Below, one piece after another: positions 7,468-15,523 of a DNA stretch of 64,000 nt. A model generated the notes under the pieces. That model ran no database searches, was not told where the DNA came from, and saw only the letters and a list, made by a program, of their open reading frames with translations. This DNA comes from JAFARE01 sp963777285 (lineage in GTDB: Bacteria; Chloroflexota; Dormibacteria; Aeolococcales; Aeolococcaceae): assembly GCA_963777285.1 (NCBI GenBank), contig CAVZPR010000002.1, positions 558,001 to 622,000 on the forward strand. The letters run 5' to 3'. Position 1 is the stretch's first letter, and each line of letters starts with the position of its first letter. A program made the translations under genes and the position numbers.

Positions 7468-8091
7468 GTGAGCACCGCCGCACCGCCTCGTGCCGCGAAG
7501 CCGCCCAGCACCAAACCGCGCATGGCGTGGACCGGCGACGTGGAAGCTGACCGGCTGGTGAGCGAGGATCCTGTGGCCCTGCTGATCGGCTTCTGCCTCG
7601 ACCAGCAGGTGCCGGTGGAGTGGGCGTTCATGGGCCCGTTGCGCATGCGCGAGCGCCTGGGCACCCTCGACCCGCGGCGGATATCGCGCATGGACGAGGC
7701 CGCGGTGGAAACGGCCTTCCGCACGCCACCGGCGCTGCACCGCTATCCGGCGAGCATGGCGCGGCGGGTCCACGCGCTGTGCGGCGTGATCGCCGGCGAG
7801 TACGGCGGCGACGCCACCCGCATCTGGCGCGAAGCGGCGGACGCGAAGCAGCTTCAACGCCGCATCGCCGCGCTGCCGGGATTCGGTGCCTTGAAGGCGC
7901 GGATCATGGTCGGTGTGGTCGCCAAACAGCTCGGGGTGCGACCCCGCGGCTGGCGCGAGGTGATGCCGGACTTCCCCACGCTTGCGGACGTGCACACCGT
8001 GAAAGAGCGCGAGGCGTACCAGCAGCAGAAGCGCGCGTTCAAGGCCGCGCTGCGTGCAGAGGCCGCTGCCACGGCAGCACGTGGCCACTGA
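7468..8091 (+). CDS. HhH-GPD-type base-excision repair family protein
   Basis: This 207-aa protein resembles the uncharacterised HhH-GPD family found in actinobacteria. Features are DPVALLIGFCLDQQVPVEWA near the start and a helix-hairpin-helix near 135-150 (RIAALPGFGALKARIMVG), followed by VHTVKEREAYQQQKRAFK. The family is related to DNA glycosylases of the EndoIII/AlkA fold, but the usual catalytic Lys is not obvious and its substrate is not established. GTG 7468 is preferred; an in-frame ATG further up would overlap the divergent gene. Its last 11 nt overlap the start of the next gene. Confidence 0.8.
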   Translation: MSTAAPPRAAKPPSTKPRMAWTGDVEADRLVSEDPVALLIGFCLDQQVPVEWAFMGPLRMRERLGTLDPRRISRMDEAAVETAFRTPPALHRYPASMARRVHALCGVIAGEYGGDATRIWREAADAKQLQRRIAALPGFGALKARIMVGVVAKQLGVRPRGWREVMPDFPTLADVHTVKEREAYQQQKRAFKAALRAEAAATAARGH

Positions 8092-8731
8092 CGTCACCGT
8101 CGTCGAGGACGGCGACGTCCGGATCGTCAAGGTGGGCCCGATGGGGCCCTTCGGCAACAACGCGTACATCGTCCGCGACGTGGCGGTGTCGAAGTCGCTT
8201 CTCGTCGACATGCCGCTCGACGAAGGTCCGCTGCTGCAGGCAATCGCGGCCGAGGGCGGCGTGCAAACCGTGATCGCAACGCACTGGCACCCGGACCACT
8301 GGGCGACGTACGAGGCGGTCCGCGCCGCGACGTCGGCGCCGGTGCTGGTGGGCAGCGCGGAGGTGAAGATTCCCGCCGAACGGATCGACGGGCGGCTCGA
8401 CGACTGCGCAGAGGTGCGCGTCGGCTCGATCCGCGTCACGGTGCTGCACACGCCCGGGCACACGCCGGGGAGCATCTCGCTGCGCGTGGGCAGATCGCTC
8501 ATCAGCGGCGACACCCTGTTCGGCGGCGGGCCGGGCAAGACATTCGCCGCCGGTGACCTGGAGACGCTCCTGGCGAGCATCGAGGCGCGGCTGCTGCCGC
8601 TGCCCGAGGACACCAAGGTGCTGCCCGGCCACGGCGGCAACACGGACATCGCCTCGTGCCGGCGCGGGTATGAGCAGTACCAGCTGCACCCCAAGCCAGC
8701 CGGGTTCTACGGCGACGTCACCTGGAGCTGA
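8081..8731 (+). CDS. Metallo-beta-lactamase-fold hydrolase (glyoxalase II-like)
   Basis: This 216-aa protein has the MBL metal site THWHPDHW (HxHxDH, residues 68-73), a second histidine motif TPGHTPGSISL, and SGDTLFGGGPGKTF supplying the bridging Asp. The last His is in LPGHGGNTDI. Family members hydrolyse thioesters such as S-lactoylglutathione or related esters; the substrate here is unknown. The GTG start at 8081 overlaps the stop of the repair-like gene, so the two are probably co-transcribed. The last 25 nt overlap the 3' end of the convergent histidine kinase gene. Confidence 0.88.
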   Translation: MATDVTVVEDGDVRIVKVGPMGPFGNNAYIVRDVAVSKSLLVDMPLDEGPLLQAIAAEGGVQTVIATHWHPDHWATYEAVRAATSAPVLVGSAEVKIPAERIDGRLDDCAEVRVGSIRVTVLHTPGHTPGSISLRVGRSLISGDTLFGGGPGKTFAAGDLETLLASIEARLLPLPEDTKVLPGHGGNTDIASCRRGYEQYQLHPKPAGFYGDVTWS

Positions 8732-10839
8732 GGTTCAGCAGCAACGTCCTGTGCGATCCGGGCTGGCAGCGGGATCGAACCGCTGATCGTCGTCCCACCA
8801 CCGTCTCCACCGCGAGCGTCGACCACCCCGCCGAGCGCGGCGAGCCTGTCGCGCATGTTCTGCATTCCCGAGCCCGACCTGGCTCGTTGTGGGTCGATGC
8901 CGACCCCGTCGTCGCTGACCGTGAAGACGATGTGGTCAGCGTCGTCCCGAACGGTGACGCAGGCCTTGGTCGCGTGCGCGTGCTTGACGATGTTCTGCAG
9001 CGCCTCCAGACAGCAGAAGTACACCGCCGCCTCGACGTCCTGCGGGTGACGCCGCAGGCCGCCGGCGTCGACGGTGACGGGCACGGCGACGCGGCGCACG
9101 TGCGCCTCCAGCGCCGCGGCCAGGCCCGAGTCCGCAAGGATCGGCGGGTAGATCCCGCGGGCCAGCTCGCGCAGCGTCTCCAGCGCTTCGGTCGCCTGCG
9201 ATGACAGCTCGTCGAGCATCGCCGCGGTGCGCTCCGGATCCTTGACCGCGACCGCCTTGGCCACGCCGAGGTTGATCTTCAGCGCCACGAGCAGCTGCTG
9301 AGCGCCGTCGTGGAGGTTGCGCTCCAGGCGGCGGCGCTCGCTGTCCTGCGCAGCGACGAGCCGCTGTCGCGAAGCGGTGAGCTCGTCGAGGCGGTCGGTG
9401 AGCTCGGCCGTCAGCCGGGAGTTCTTGAGCACGATGCCCGCCTCGTGTGCCAGGTCGCGCAGCAGGCGTGACTCCAGCTGCGTCAGGGGCTCGCGCTTGA
9501 CCAGCGCGAGCGCGCCCAGCAGGTCGGCCTCGAACGCCACGGGCGCGGTCTCCGCGGCGCCGGGGATCGCCAGCGAGGCGCCGTCGACGGCCACGGGTGC
9601 GGCTGCGCCGCCGGAGTCCGGCCACGCCGCGGCGCGGCGCAGCTCGTTGCCGACGTGCAACCACACTTCGGCGCGGTCAGCGTCGGTGGCCCCGGCGAGC
9701 ATGCGCGCCATCCGTTGTGGCAGGTCCTCGCCCGCGTATCGGTCGACGGTCGCACGGCTGAACTCCGCCAGCACCTCGTATGGAGACATCCTGCGCCCGT
9801 ACACCAGGCGATTGGCCACGCGCTGCAGGCGGCTGCGCACAGGTTGCAGAGCGATCGCCAGCACCGCGGCAACCACGAACGGGATCGCGCGATCCGTCGG
9901 GGTGTTGGGGCTGATGCGCGTGCCGATCGACACCACGACGATCACGTACAGGACAGCGATGATCGCCAGCAACGCGCCGTACACGATGGCGCGCCGCAGG
10001 AACGTGTCGATGTCGTACAGGTGGTAGCGCAGCACGGCGACACCTATGGAGACGGGAATGGCCGTCAGCGCAAGGGGAATCAGCACATCGAAGTACGGGT
10101 TGAAGACGACCGTGTTGTTGTGATAGACGGCAAAGCTCACGATCGTGCCTGCGACGCCCACCACGGCGACCAGCAGGACCGCGGCGAGGAACCACCGGAT
10201 CTGCTGCCGCTGGTCGTACGGGGCGCGCCGGTAGCGCACGACGACACTCACGACGGTGAGCGGGATGCAGGTGACGTCGATGAACTGCCCCACGAGGTTC
10301 AGCGCGCCGGCGCCGATGCTGGTGCCGACAGCGACGGCGATCACGCTCACCAGCGGGATGCAGAGCAGCGGTCCCCACCCCGGGCGGGGCGGCCGGCCGT
10401 CGGGGAAGAGGAAGGGCAGCACCACGACCATGAGCAGCAGCGGCACCAGCCACTCCCAGCCGCTGAGCCACTCGGCGACGGCAGCGGCGGGCAGCCCTCG
10501 GTGCGGCCCATACGCCGCCAGGTCAGCGTAGCTGCCGACGAACTCCTCAACCGCAACCAGCAGGCCGATGGCGCACGCCACCCAGCCGACGCGATTGCCA
10601 GGGCGCCGCCAGACGATCAGCGCGCCGACCACGGCGAACACCTGCGCATAGACCGGGGTCAGGCGGAAGTACCAACCGTCGGCCACGTTGCGCAGGGCGG
10701 CCGGCAGCGCGGACACCGGCGTCGCCGCTCCGAAGCCGGACGCCGCGCCGAGCACGACGAAGGTCAGCACCGCGGCGGTCCACGCCAGCCACACCTGCAG
10801 ACGACCGCCCCGGGCGGCGGCCAGCCGATCGGCGATCAT
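8707..10839 (-). CDS. Membrane sensor histidine kinase (NarX/LiaS-type, HisKA_3)
   Basis: This 710-aa protein has about eight hydrophobic segments in residues 1-330, a GAF-like region (about 365-470), a coiled stretch, and the HisKA_3 dimerisation motif ERRRLERNLHDGAQQ with phospho-acceptor H510. The HATPase_c domain follows, with its N box EALQNIVKHA near 616 and G1 box SDDGVGI near 643. Such kinases pass phosphate to NarL-type response regulators; none is adjacent, so its partner lies elsewhere. The gene is convergent with the MBL hydrolase, overlapping it by 25 nt, and divergent from the MerR gene. The signal sensed is unknown. Confidence 0.92.
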   Translation of the reverse strand: MIADRLAAARGGRLQVWLAWTAAVLTFVVLGAASGFGAATPVSALPAALRNVADGWYFRLTPVYAQVFAVVGALIVWRRPGNRVGWVACAIGLLVAVEEFVGSYADLAAYGPHRGLPAAAVAEWLSGWEWLVPLLLMVVVLPFLFPDGRPPRPGWGPLLCIPLVSVIAVAVGTSIGAGALNLVGQFIDVTCIPLTVVSVVVRYRRAPYDQRQQIRWFLAAVLLVAVVGVAGTIVSFAVYHNNTVVFNPYFDVLIPLALTAIPVSIGVAVLRYHLYDIDTFLRRAIVYGALLAIIAVLYVIVVVSIGTRISPNTPTDRAIPFVVAAVLAIALQPVRSRLQRVANRLVYGRRMSPYEVLAEFSRATVDRYAGEDLPQRMARMLAGATDADRAEVWLHVGNELRRAAAWPDSGGAAAPVAVDGASLAIPGAAETAPVAFEADLLGALALVKREPLTQLESRLLRDLAHEAGIVLKNSRLTAELTDRLDELTASRQRLVAAQDSERRRLERNLHDGAQQLLVALKINLGVAKAVAVKDPERTAAMLDELSSQATEALETLRELARGIYPPILADSGLAAALEAHVRRVAVPVTVDAGGLRRHPQDVEAAVYFCCLEALQNIVKHAHATKACVTVRDDADHIVFTVSDDGVGIDPQRARSGSGMQNMRDRLAALGGVVDARGGDGGGTTISGSIPLPARIAQDVAAEPQLQVTSP

Positions 10840-10872
10840 CCCGCCTCCATGCTACCGGCCGGGCTGGGGCGT

Positions 10873-10892
10873 CAAGTGTCGCTTGACACTTG
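10873..10892. promoter_or_regulatory. Perfect 8-bp inverted repeat, probable MerR operator
   Basis: CAAGTGTC-GCTT-GACACTTG is a perfect palindrome 26 bp before the MerR-family start and 34 bp from the divergent kinase start. It also contains a TTGACA hexamer (10883-10888). Position and symmetry fit a dimeric MerR operator or an autoregulatory site covering a -35 element. Confidence 0.55.
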
Positions 10893-10917
10893 GCACCCCG
10901 CGCCGCACCATCGGCGG

Positions 10918-11628
10918 GTGACCCACCCGTACCGCATGCGCGACCTGGTTCGCCTCAGCGGTATCAGCGCGCCCACGATCCACTTCTACGCGCTGCAGGG
11001 ACTGCTGCCCGCGCCACGCAAGACCGCGGGCAACCAGGCGCGCTACCCGGAGAGCACGCTGTCGCGGCTGCGCTGGATCCGCGCGCTGCAGACGGATTTG
11101 CGCCTGCCGCTGCGCGGCATCGGCTCGATCCTGGAGCGTTGGGGCGAGCTCCCTGTGGAGGAGATCCAGGCGCTGCAGGCGCTGGGCAGCCTGCTCGAGG
11201 AACCGGACCCGGCGGCGCCGGGGGAGGCGCTGCGCGCGGTGCGGGCGCGCCTCGGCGCGGGCGACCTCGAAGCGCTCATCCGCCTGGGGCTGGTGCGCGC
11301 GGGTGGCGCCGTCTCCAGCGCCGACCTGCGCCTCCTCGAGCTCATCGCGGCGATGCGCGCCGCGGGGTTCACCGAGACCGCCGGCTTCAGCATCGAGCAG
11401 GTCGCCGTGTACCGCGACGCGGTGGAGCGCCTGGTGAACGACGAGCTGTCGCGCATCGTCGAACCGGTGCTGCAGCGCCACGACGCCGCGACGCTGCGCG
11501 ACCTGGTGCGCCGCGGGCTGCCACTGGCCGACCAGCTGCTGTCGCTGCTGCACCACCGCGCGGTGCAGGGCGAGCTGCAGCGCTATCTGGACGTCGACAC
11601 ACTCGACGAACGCGCCCACGGCGCATGA
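10918..11628 (+). CDS. MerR-family transcriptional regulator
   Basis: This 236-aa regulator has an N-terminal MerR winged helix (residues 1-75: YRMRDLVRLSGISAPTIHFY, then ARYPESTLSRLRWIRALQ). A long helical C-terminal half has no obvious ligand-binding cysteines, so it is not a metal sensor of the classic kind. GTG 10918 is the best start; ATG 10933 would also keep the HTH. The downstream diiron-protein gene begins 13 nt after its stop, so the two almost certainly form an operon and the regulator probably controls it. The palindrome at 10873 is the likely binding site. Confidence 0.88.
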   Translation: MTHPYRMRDLVRLSGISAPTIHFYALQGLLPAPRKTAGNQARYPESTLSRLRWIRALQTDLRLPLRGIGSILERWGELPVEEIQALQALGSLLEEPDPAAPGEALRAVRARLGAGDLEALIRLGLVRAGGAVSSADLRLLELIAAMRAAGFTETAGFSIEQVAVYRDAVERLVNDELSRIVEPVLQRHDAATLRDLVRRGLPLADQLLSLLHHRAVQGELQRYLDVDTLDERAHGA

Positions 11629-11641
11629 CGGAGGAGCAGCG

Positions 11642-12718
11642 ATGACGACGCGCGTGTACACCCTGCCCGTGGAGCAGACGCGGTGGCTGGTCGACGGCGG
11701 GGCGGAGACCGTGTTCACCTGGGAGTACGACGAGGGTCGCGACAAGCTGCTCAACCTCTACGAGAAGGGGAAGAACAAGCAGTGGAACAGCCGCGAGCGT
11801 ATCGACTGGTCGATCCCCGTCGACCATGCGAATCCCATCGGCGGTCCCGAGGCCTACGTGCCCATCTACGGTTCCGACATCTGGGAGAGGATGGGGCAGA
11901 AGGATCGCGACACGCTGTTCCATCACATGGCGTCGTGGCAGTTCTCGCAGTTCCTGCACGGTGAGCAGGGCGCGCTCATCTGCGCCTCCAAGATCGTGCA
12001 GACGGTCCCCGACATCGACAGCAAGTTCTACGCAGCCACGCAGGTCGTGGACGAGGCGCGCCACGTGGAGACGTACTCGCGATTCCTGCACGAGAAACTC
12101 GAGCTCGCGTATCCCATCAACCAGCACCTCAAGGCGCTGCTGGGCGACGTCGTCGCCGACTCCCGCTGGGACATGACCTATCTCGGCATGCAGGTGCTCA
12201 TCGAGGGCCTGGCCCTGGCCGCCTTCGGGCTGATCCGCGACATCGCGGACAACCCGCTGACGCGCGCCGTCAACGCGTACGTCATGGAGGACGAAGCGCG
12301 CCACGTGGCGTTCGGCCGGCTGGCGTTGCGCGACTTCTATCCGCAGCTCTCGCAAGCCGAGCGTGACGAGCGCGAAGAGTTCTGCGTCGACGCGTGCTAC
12401 CTCATGCGGGATCGCTTTCTCGCCGAGGAGCTGTGGGAGAACCTCGGGCTTCCCGTCGACGAGTGCCTGGAGTTCGTGCGCGGCTCGGAGGCGCAGACAC
12501 AGTTCCGCAGCCTGCTGTTCACCAGAATCGTCCCCACCCTCAAGGACGTCGGCCTCTTCGGTCCCAAGGTGCGCCGCGCCTTCGCCGACATGGAGGTGCT
12601 CGGCTACACCGAGGTCGACCTGGATGGTGTGATGGCCTCGGACGAGCGCGCGGCCGTGGAGATCGACGAGGCCCGGCGCCGTCAGGTCGAGGAGACGATC
12701 TCCGTCGCCTCGGCCTGA
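11642..12718 (+). CDS. Ferritin-like diiron protein, AurF-like oxygenase family
   Basis: This 358-aa all-helical protein carries two EARH motifs (DEARHVETY near E138/H141 and DEARHVAFG near E218/H221) plus further Glu residues in HGEQGAL and IEGLALAAF, which together form a carboxylate-bridged diiron centre. The family includes N-oxygenases such as AurF and various ribonucleotide-reductase-like oxidases; the substrate here is unknown. A strong GGAGGAG ribosome-binding site precedes ATG 11642. It follows the MerR gene by 13 nt and is convergent with two microprotein genes. Confidence 0.85.
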   Translation: MTTRVYTLPVEQTRWLVDGGAETVFTWEYDEGRDKLLNLYEKGKNKQWNSRERIDWSIPVDHANPIGGPEAYVPIYGSDIWERMGQKDRDTLFHHMASWQFSQFLHGEQGALICASKIVQTVPDIDSKFYAATQVVDEARHVETYSRFLHEKLELAYPINQHLKALLGDVVADSRWDMTYLGMQVLIEGLALAAFGLIRDIADNPLTRAVNAYVMEDEARHVAFGRLALRDFYPQLSQAERDEREEFCVDACYLMRDRFLAEELWENLGLPVDECLEFVRGSEAQTQFRSLLFTRIVPTLKDVGLFGPKVRRAFADMEVLGYTEVDLDGVMASDERAAVEIDEARRRQVEETISVASA

Positions 12719-12731
12719 CGCTGCCCGCGGA

Positions 12732-12884
12732 TCAGCGCAGCCGGGACAGGAGCGCGCGGTAGCGGGCGACCCGCCCGCCGATGCGGGCCCGACGGCGCCG
12801 GCGCTCGGCCCGCGCCATCAGGCGCTCCAGCATCTGCTCCTGCTCGGCCACCTGACCCAGCTCCGTGATCTGTGGCTCGATCAT
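12732..12884 (-). CDS. Basic microprotein, 50 aa
   Basis: The protein starts MIEPQITELGQVAEQEQMLE and ends with a very basic tail (ERRRRRARIGGRVARYRALL). ATG 12884 has GAGGTGA about 5 nt upstream, a convincing ribosome-binding site. The longer frame to 12944 has none and runs through the upstream gene. The amphipathic, highly cationic helix suggests nucleic-acid or membrane contact, but no family is recognised. It lies 25 nt downstream of a second, similar microprotein gene, and the shared pattern (R-rich, A-x-IGG-R) suggests distant paralogy. Confidence 0.6.
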   Translation of the reverse strand: MIEPQITELGQVAEQEQMLERLMARAERRRRRARIGGRVARYRALLSRLR

Positions 12885-12909
12885 GCTGCTCACCTCACTC
12901 GTAGAGGAC

Positions 12910-13050
12910 TCAGCGGCGGCCGAACAGGCGCCGCGCCCTGGCACCGAGCTCGCTACGCCCGCCGCCGATCTCGGCGCGGCGGCGTGCCTGGCACGCCCGG
13001 CGGTCCAGCTCTTCCTTGGTGAGACGGTACATCTCGATCGTGTGGATCAT
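12910..13050 (-). CDS. Basic microprotein, 46 aa
   Basis: This short gene is supported mainly by its signals. ATG 13050 is preceded by AGGAGGT (13059-13065 on the other strand) at ideal spacing, among the best ribosome-binding sites in the window. The product begins MIHTIEMYRLTKEELDRRAC and ends in a cationic tail (RRRAEIGGG, ARRLFGRR). It has one Cys and no membrane segment. It is followed after 25 nt by the 50-aa microprotein. It is divergent from a CGNR-type regulator, with which it shares a 120-bp control region. Its function is unknown. Confidence 0.6.
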   Translation of the reverse strand: MIHTIEMYRLTKEELDRRACQARRRAEIGGGRSELGARARRLFGRR

Positions 13051-13092
13051 TGCCTTTTACCTCCTTTCATCACTATCTAACGCTTTTTGATG

Positions 13093-13138
13093 GTTATAGG
13101 TTACGACGCGCACCTGTCACCTGTCAAGTGCGTATACT
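13093..13138. promoter_or_regulatory. Divergent promoter region with tandem ACCTGTC repeats
   Basis: On the minus strand TTGACA (13127-13122) is followed at 18 nt by TAACCT (13103-13098), a plausible promoter for the microprotein pair. On the plus strand TATACT (13133-13138) could serve the CGNR gene at 13171. The heptamer ACCTGTC is repeated head-to-tail at 13112-13118 and 13119-13125, overlapping the minus-strand -35. That placement suits a repressor operator. Confidence 0.5.
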
Positions 13139-13170
13139 GGTGACGAGAAGACGTCAACCATGAGACTGCG

Positions 13171-13740
13171 ATGAGCGGCGCGCACGCTCCTTCACCCGAC
13201 GCCGTGATGCTGGTGCAGCGGTTCGTCAACACGCTGGACTACCCCGCCGGTCCGGACCAGCTGGCCGGCCCCGCCGAGACCACCCGCTGGCTCGCCAGCG
13301 AGGGCGTGTCCGCTCCGGACGTCAGCGACAGGGACGTGGGCCGGCTGGTGGGAATCCGGGAGACGCTTCGCGATATGCTCGAGGCACACGCTGGGGAGAA
13401 CGTCGATCCGGCGGTCTCTGTGAGGCTGCAGCGGCTCCTGGGCAGCACGCCGCTGCGGGCCAGCTTCTCCGAGCGCGGCGCCACGCTCGCGCCCAGCCCG
13501 CACGGCGTCGACGGCTTCCTGGCGAGGCTCGCCGCGGCGATCCTCGAGGCGACGCTCACCGGGACCTGGGAGCGGCTCAAGGTGTGCCGCAACGACACCT
13601 GTCGCTTCGCCTACTACGACCGTTCCAAGAACGGGCGACGCGCCTGGTGCACGATGCGCGTCTGCGGCAGCCGCGAGAAGGCGCGCACCTACCGCGAGCG
13701 AAGGAAGGTGCAGCGCATCGACGCACCCTCGGGCGTGTAG
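13171..13740 (+). CDS. CGNR zinc-finger regulator (ABATE domain)
   Basis: This 189-aa protein has an N-terminal ABATE-type domain (about 10-130, VQRFVNTLDYPAG) and a C-terminal CGNR zinc finger at 138-176 with cysteines in VCRNDTCRFAYYDRSKNGRR and WCTMRVCGSREKAR. The signature CGNR reads CGSR here. Proteins of this family are putative stress-linked transcription regulators of actinobacteria and relatives, with little experimental work. The ATG at 13171 follows a plus-strand TATACT box by about 30 nt. It is divergent from the microproteins and is the best candidate for their regulator. Confidence 0.85.
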   Translation: MSGAHAPSPDAVMLVQRFVNTLDYPAGPDQLAGPAETTRWLASEGVSAPDVSDRDVGRLVGIRETLRDMLEAHAGENVDPAVSVRLQRLLGSTPLRASFSERGATLAPSPHGVDGFLARLAAAILEATLTGTWERLKVCRNDTCRFAYYDRSKNGRRAWCTMRVCGSREKARTYRERRKVQRIDAPSGV

Positions 13741-13777
13741 AAGGAGCTCTGCGCCTTGGGGCGCCGGTTGGCGGTTG

Positions 13778-14398
13778 TCAGGCGACCAGCTCGGCGAACG
13801 CGACCTCGAAGCTGTGCGTCTCTGGGTTCGACGCGCCGAAGGCGTCTGCTGCCGCGGCGCTCGTGGCTGCAAGCGCGTGCGCCGCCGCGTCCAGGTCCTC
13901 TTTGGCGTCCCAGACGCCGCAGCCGACGACGTCGCCGCGCTCGCGCGACACGAGCAGCACAGTCGCGCGGTGACCCGCCTGGCCCTGGAGCGCGGGCAGC
14001 AGCGACGTTGCGGCGTACGCCAGACCGGTGTCGATCTTTCCCGCGTCGCCCTGCAGCGTCGCCACCTCGACCCAGTTGCCTGCGTCCGTGGTGCCGGCGG
14101 GGTCCTGCAGCGCGACCTCGTAGTGCTCCGGATCCGGCGGCGCGACACCCAGCGCGGCCGCAGCCGCGTCGCGCAGGCCGCTGAGCGCATGCTCGCTCGT
14201 CTGCAGCGCCTCCGCGTCGCGCCAGAAGGTGAGGACCACGACGGCGCCGCTGCCGCGGTCGACGAGCAGATCGCACCCCGCGTATCCAGGCTGCGCGCGC
14301 ATCGCCTCGACGGCGCGGGTGGTGAAGGCCGCAACGCCGGCCTCGATCTGCGTCGCGGGTGCAGTGGCTCGCGTGATGCGCGCGTACAAGGCTGCCAC
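13778..14398 (-). CDS. Tandem antibiotic-biosynthesis-monooxygenase-like (ABM) protein
   Basis: This 206-aa protein appears to contain two copies of the dimeric alpha-beta barrel fold. The first half begins VAALYARITRAT and contains VVVLTFWRDAEAL; the second begins near WVEVATLQGD and contains VGCGVWDAKEDLDAA. ABM domains serve as heme-degrading or quinol monooxygenases or have no catalytic role. No heme or substrate residues can be named here, so activity is open. GTG 14398 lies one base after the stop of the upstream hydrolase, so the pair is an operon. Confidence 0.65.
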   Translation of the reverse strand: MAALYARITRATAPATQIEAGVAAFTTRAVEAMRAQPGYAGCDLLVDRGSGAVVVLTFWRDAEALQTSEHALSGLRDAAAAALGVAPPDPEHYEVALQDPAGTTDAGNWVEVATLQGDAGKIDTGLAYAATSLLPALQGQAGHRATVLLVSRERGDVVGCGVWDAKEDLDAAAHALAATSAAAADAFGASNPETHSFEVAFAELVA

Positions 14399-14399
14399 G

Positions 14400-14906
14400 T
14401 TAGCTGAGGAATCGTGCGATGCGCGCTGCCGCGTCATCGAGGACGGCGGTCAGCCCGTGGCCGGCGCCCGGATACACCACCAGCTCGTGGTGGCGCAGGT
14501 GCCCCGCCTCGGCGCGCAGCAGGTCGATGCGGGCAAATGGGTCGCGATCACCGGACAGCAGCAGCACGGGACACGTGATCCGGGTCCAGTGCTCGGTGCG
14601 CAGATCCTCGGGGTGGCCGGGACGGTGCAGCGGGTAGCTGAGCAGCACCAGCGCGGCGACCCCCTGCTCGGCGGCGACGAGGCTGGCCACGCGACCGCCG
14701 TACGAGTGACCGCCGACGGCGGCATCCGGGCTGCCCGCCAGCGCGGCGCGGAACACCTCCATGGCGCGTTCCGCCCGGGACTTGGGCAGCTCGAGCGCGC
14801 TCGCGGTGACGCCGCGCTCGGCGAGCGCTGTCACCCAGGGCCGCATCGACGCGGCGTTGCCCGAGGCGCCGTGTCCCAAAAGGATGGACGCCGGAATCGC
14901 AGTCAC
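14400..14906 (-). CDS. Small alpha/beta hydrolase (KANL3/Tex30-like)
   Basis: This 168-aa hydrolase has an oxyanion region LLGHGASGN (about 9-17), nucleophile elbow GGHSYGGR with S68, acid GDRDPF (D120 or D122), and H150 in PGAGHGL. The family is that of short cytosolic dienelactone-hydrolase-like enzymes; the natural ester or amide is unknown. ABM-like and hydrolase genes are joined with a one-base gap. A tRNA gene lies just upstream on the same strand. Confidence 0.88.
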   Translation of the reverse strand: MTAIPASILLGHGASGNAASMRPWVTALAERGVTASALELPKSRAERAMEVFRAALAGSPDAAVGGHSYGGRVASLVAAEQGVAALVLLSYPLHRPGHPEDLRTEHWTRITCPVLLLSGDRDPFARIDLLRAEAGHLRHHELVVYPGAGHGLTAVLDDAAARIARFLS

Positions 14907-14925
14907 CTCCGCTTGTCACGCGCCG

Positions 14926-14997
14926 TAGCCCCAGCCGGGATCGAACCGGCGTTACCGGCGTGAAAGGCCGGTGTCCTGACCACTAGACGATGGGGCC
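14926..14997 (-). tRNA. tRNA-Glu (TTC)
   Basis: Read on the minus strand, the gene begins GGCCCCATCGTCTAGTGG, the typical tRNA-Glu 5' half, has anticodon loop CTTTCAC (TTC) within a perfect CCGGC/GCCGG stem, and ends with a good T arm (CCGG-TTCGATC-CCGG). The first acceptor pair is a G-U. CCA is not encoded. It lies about 0.5 kb from gltX, the synthetase that charges it, on the opposite strand. Confidence 0.95.
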
Positions 14998-15039
14998 GCC
15001 GCGGCCACAAGCGTATCTGGAGCGCGCCGAATCCATCGG

Positions 15040-15045
15040 TATACT
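15040..15045 (+). promoter_or_regulatory. -10 box for a leaderless start
   Basis: TATACT lies 6 nt before ATG 15052. A -10 box this close puts transcription start at the start codon, so the mRNA is probably leaderless. No ribosome-binding site is present. Confidence 0.55.
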
Positions 15046-15051
15046 CGGCGC

Positions 15052-15507
15052 ATGCCGCTTCGCGAGATCGTCGGCAAGACGGTCGGGTTCACGCTCACCG
15101 CCGCAGCGCTCGCTGTCGGCGGCGTTCTCGTGCTGGTGGGCAGCCACGCATACAACGACTATCTCAACGGCATCCTCGGCTGGGGCCTGATCGCGTTGGC
15201 GGTGATCACCGCCGGATATGGCACGTTCGCCATCGGCGGCATCATCTACGACGCGCGGTTGCGCCGTGCCGAAGAGCAGATCGAGGTGACGCCGCGGGGC
15301 GCGCCACCCGCCCCGCCACCACCGTGGGGCATGGGCGACATCGGGCGTCCGGGTGTGGCCCGCGTCGGCGACGCAGCCGTGCAGCGTGGCGGTGGTGCGC
15401 CGCGCATGATGAGCGTGACTGTCTCCAACATCGACGGACCGCTGCTGATCGTCGGGCTTCTCGCCTGGACGATCATCACGCTCATATTCTTCGCCCCGAT
15501 CCACTGA
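15052..15507 (+). CDS. Hypothetical membrane protein, three TM segments
   Basis: This 151-aa protein has hydrophobic segments at about 10-30 (GFTLTAAALAVGGVLVLVG), 42-66 and 127-148 (LLIVGLLAWTIITLIFF). A Pro/Gly-rich cytosolic or external loop (about 80-110, APPAPPPPWGMGD) separates the second and third. No domain is recognised. It precedes gltX by 16 nt on the same strand, so co-transcription is likely, though no functional link is evident. The start is supported by the TATACT box. Confidence 0.7.
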   Translation: MPLREIVGKTVGFTLTAAALAVGGVLVLVGSHAYNDYLNGILGWGLIALAVITAGYGTFAIGGIIYDARLRRAEEQIEVTPRGAPPAPPPPWGMGDIGRPGVARVGDAAVQRGGGAPRMMSVTVSNIDGPLLIVGLLAWTIITLIFFAPIH

Positions 15508-15523
15508 GTCGAGCGGTCCGCCG

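Noticed and set aside
13741..13777. Terminator between the CGNR gene and the ABM-like gene
   Set aside because: Only weak, short GC pairing is present and no T tract; not enough to call.
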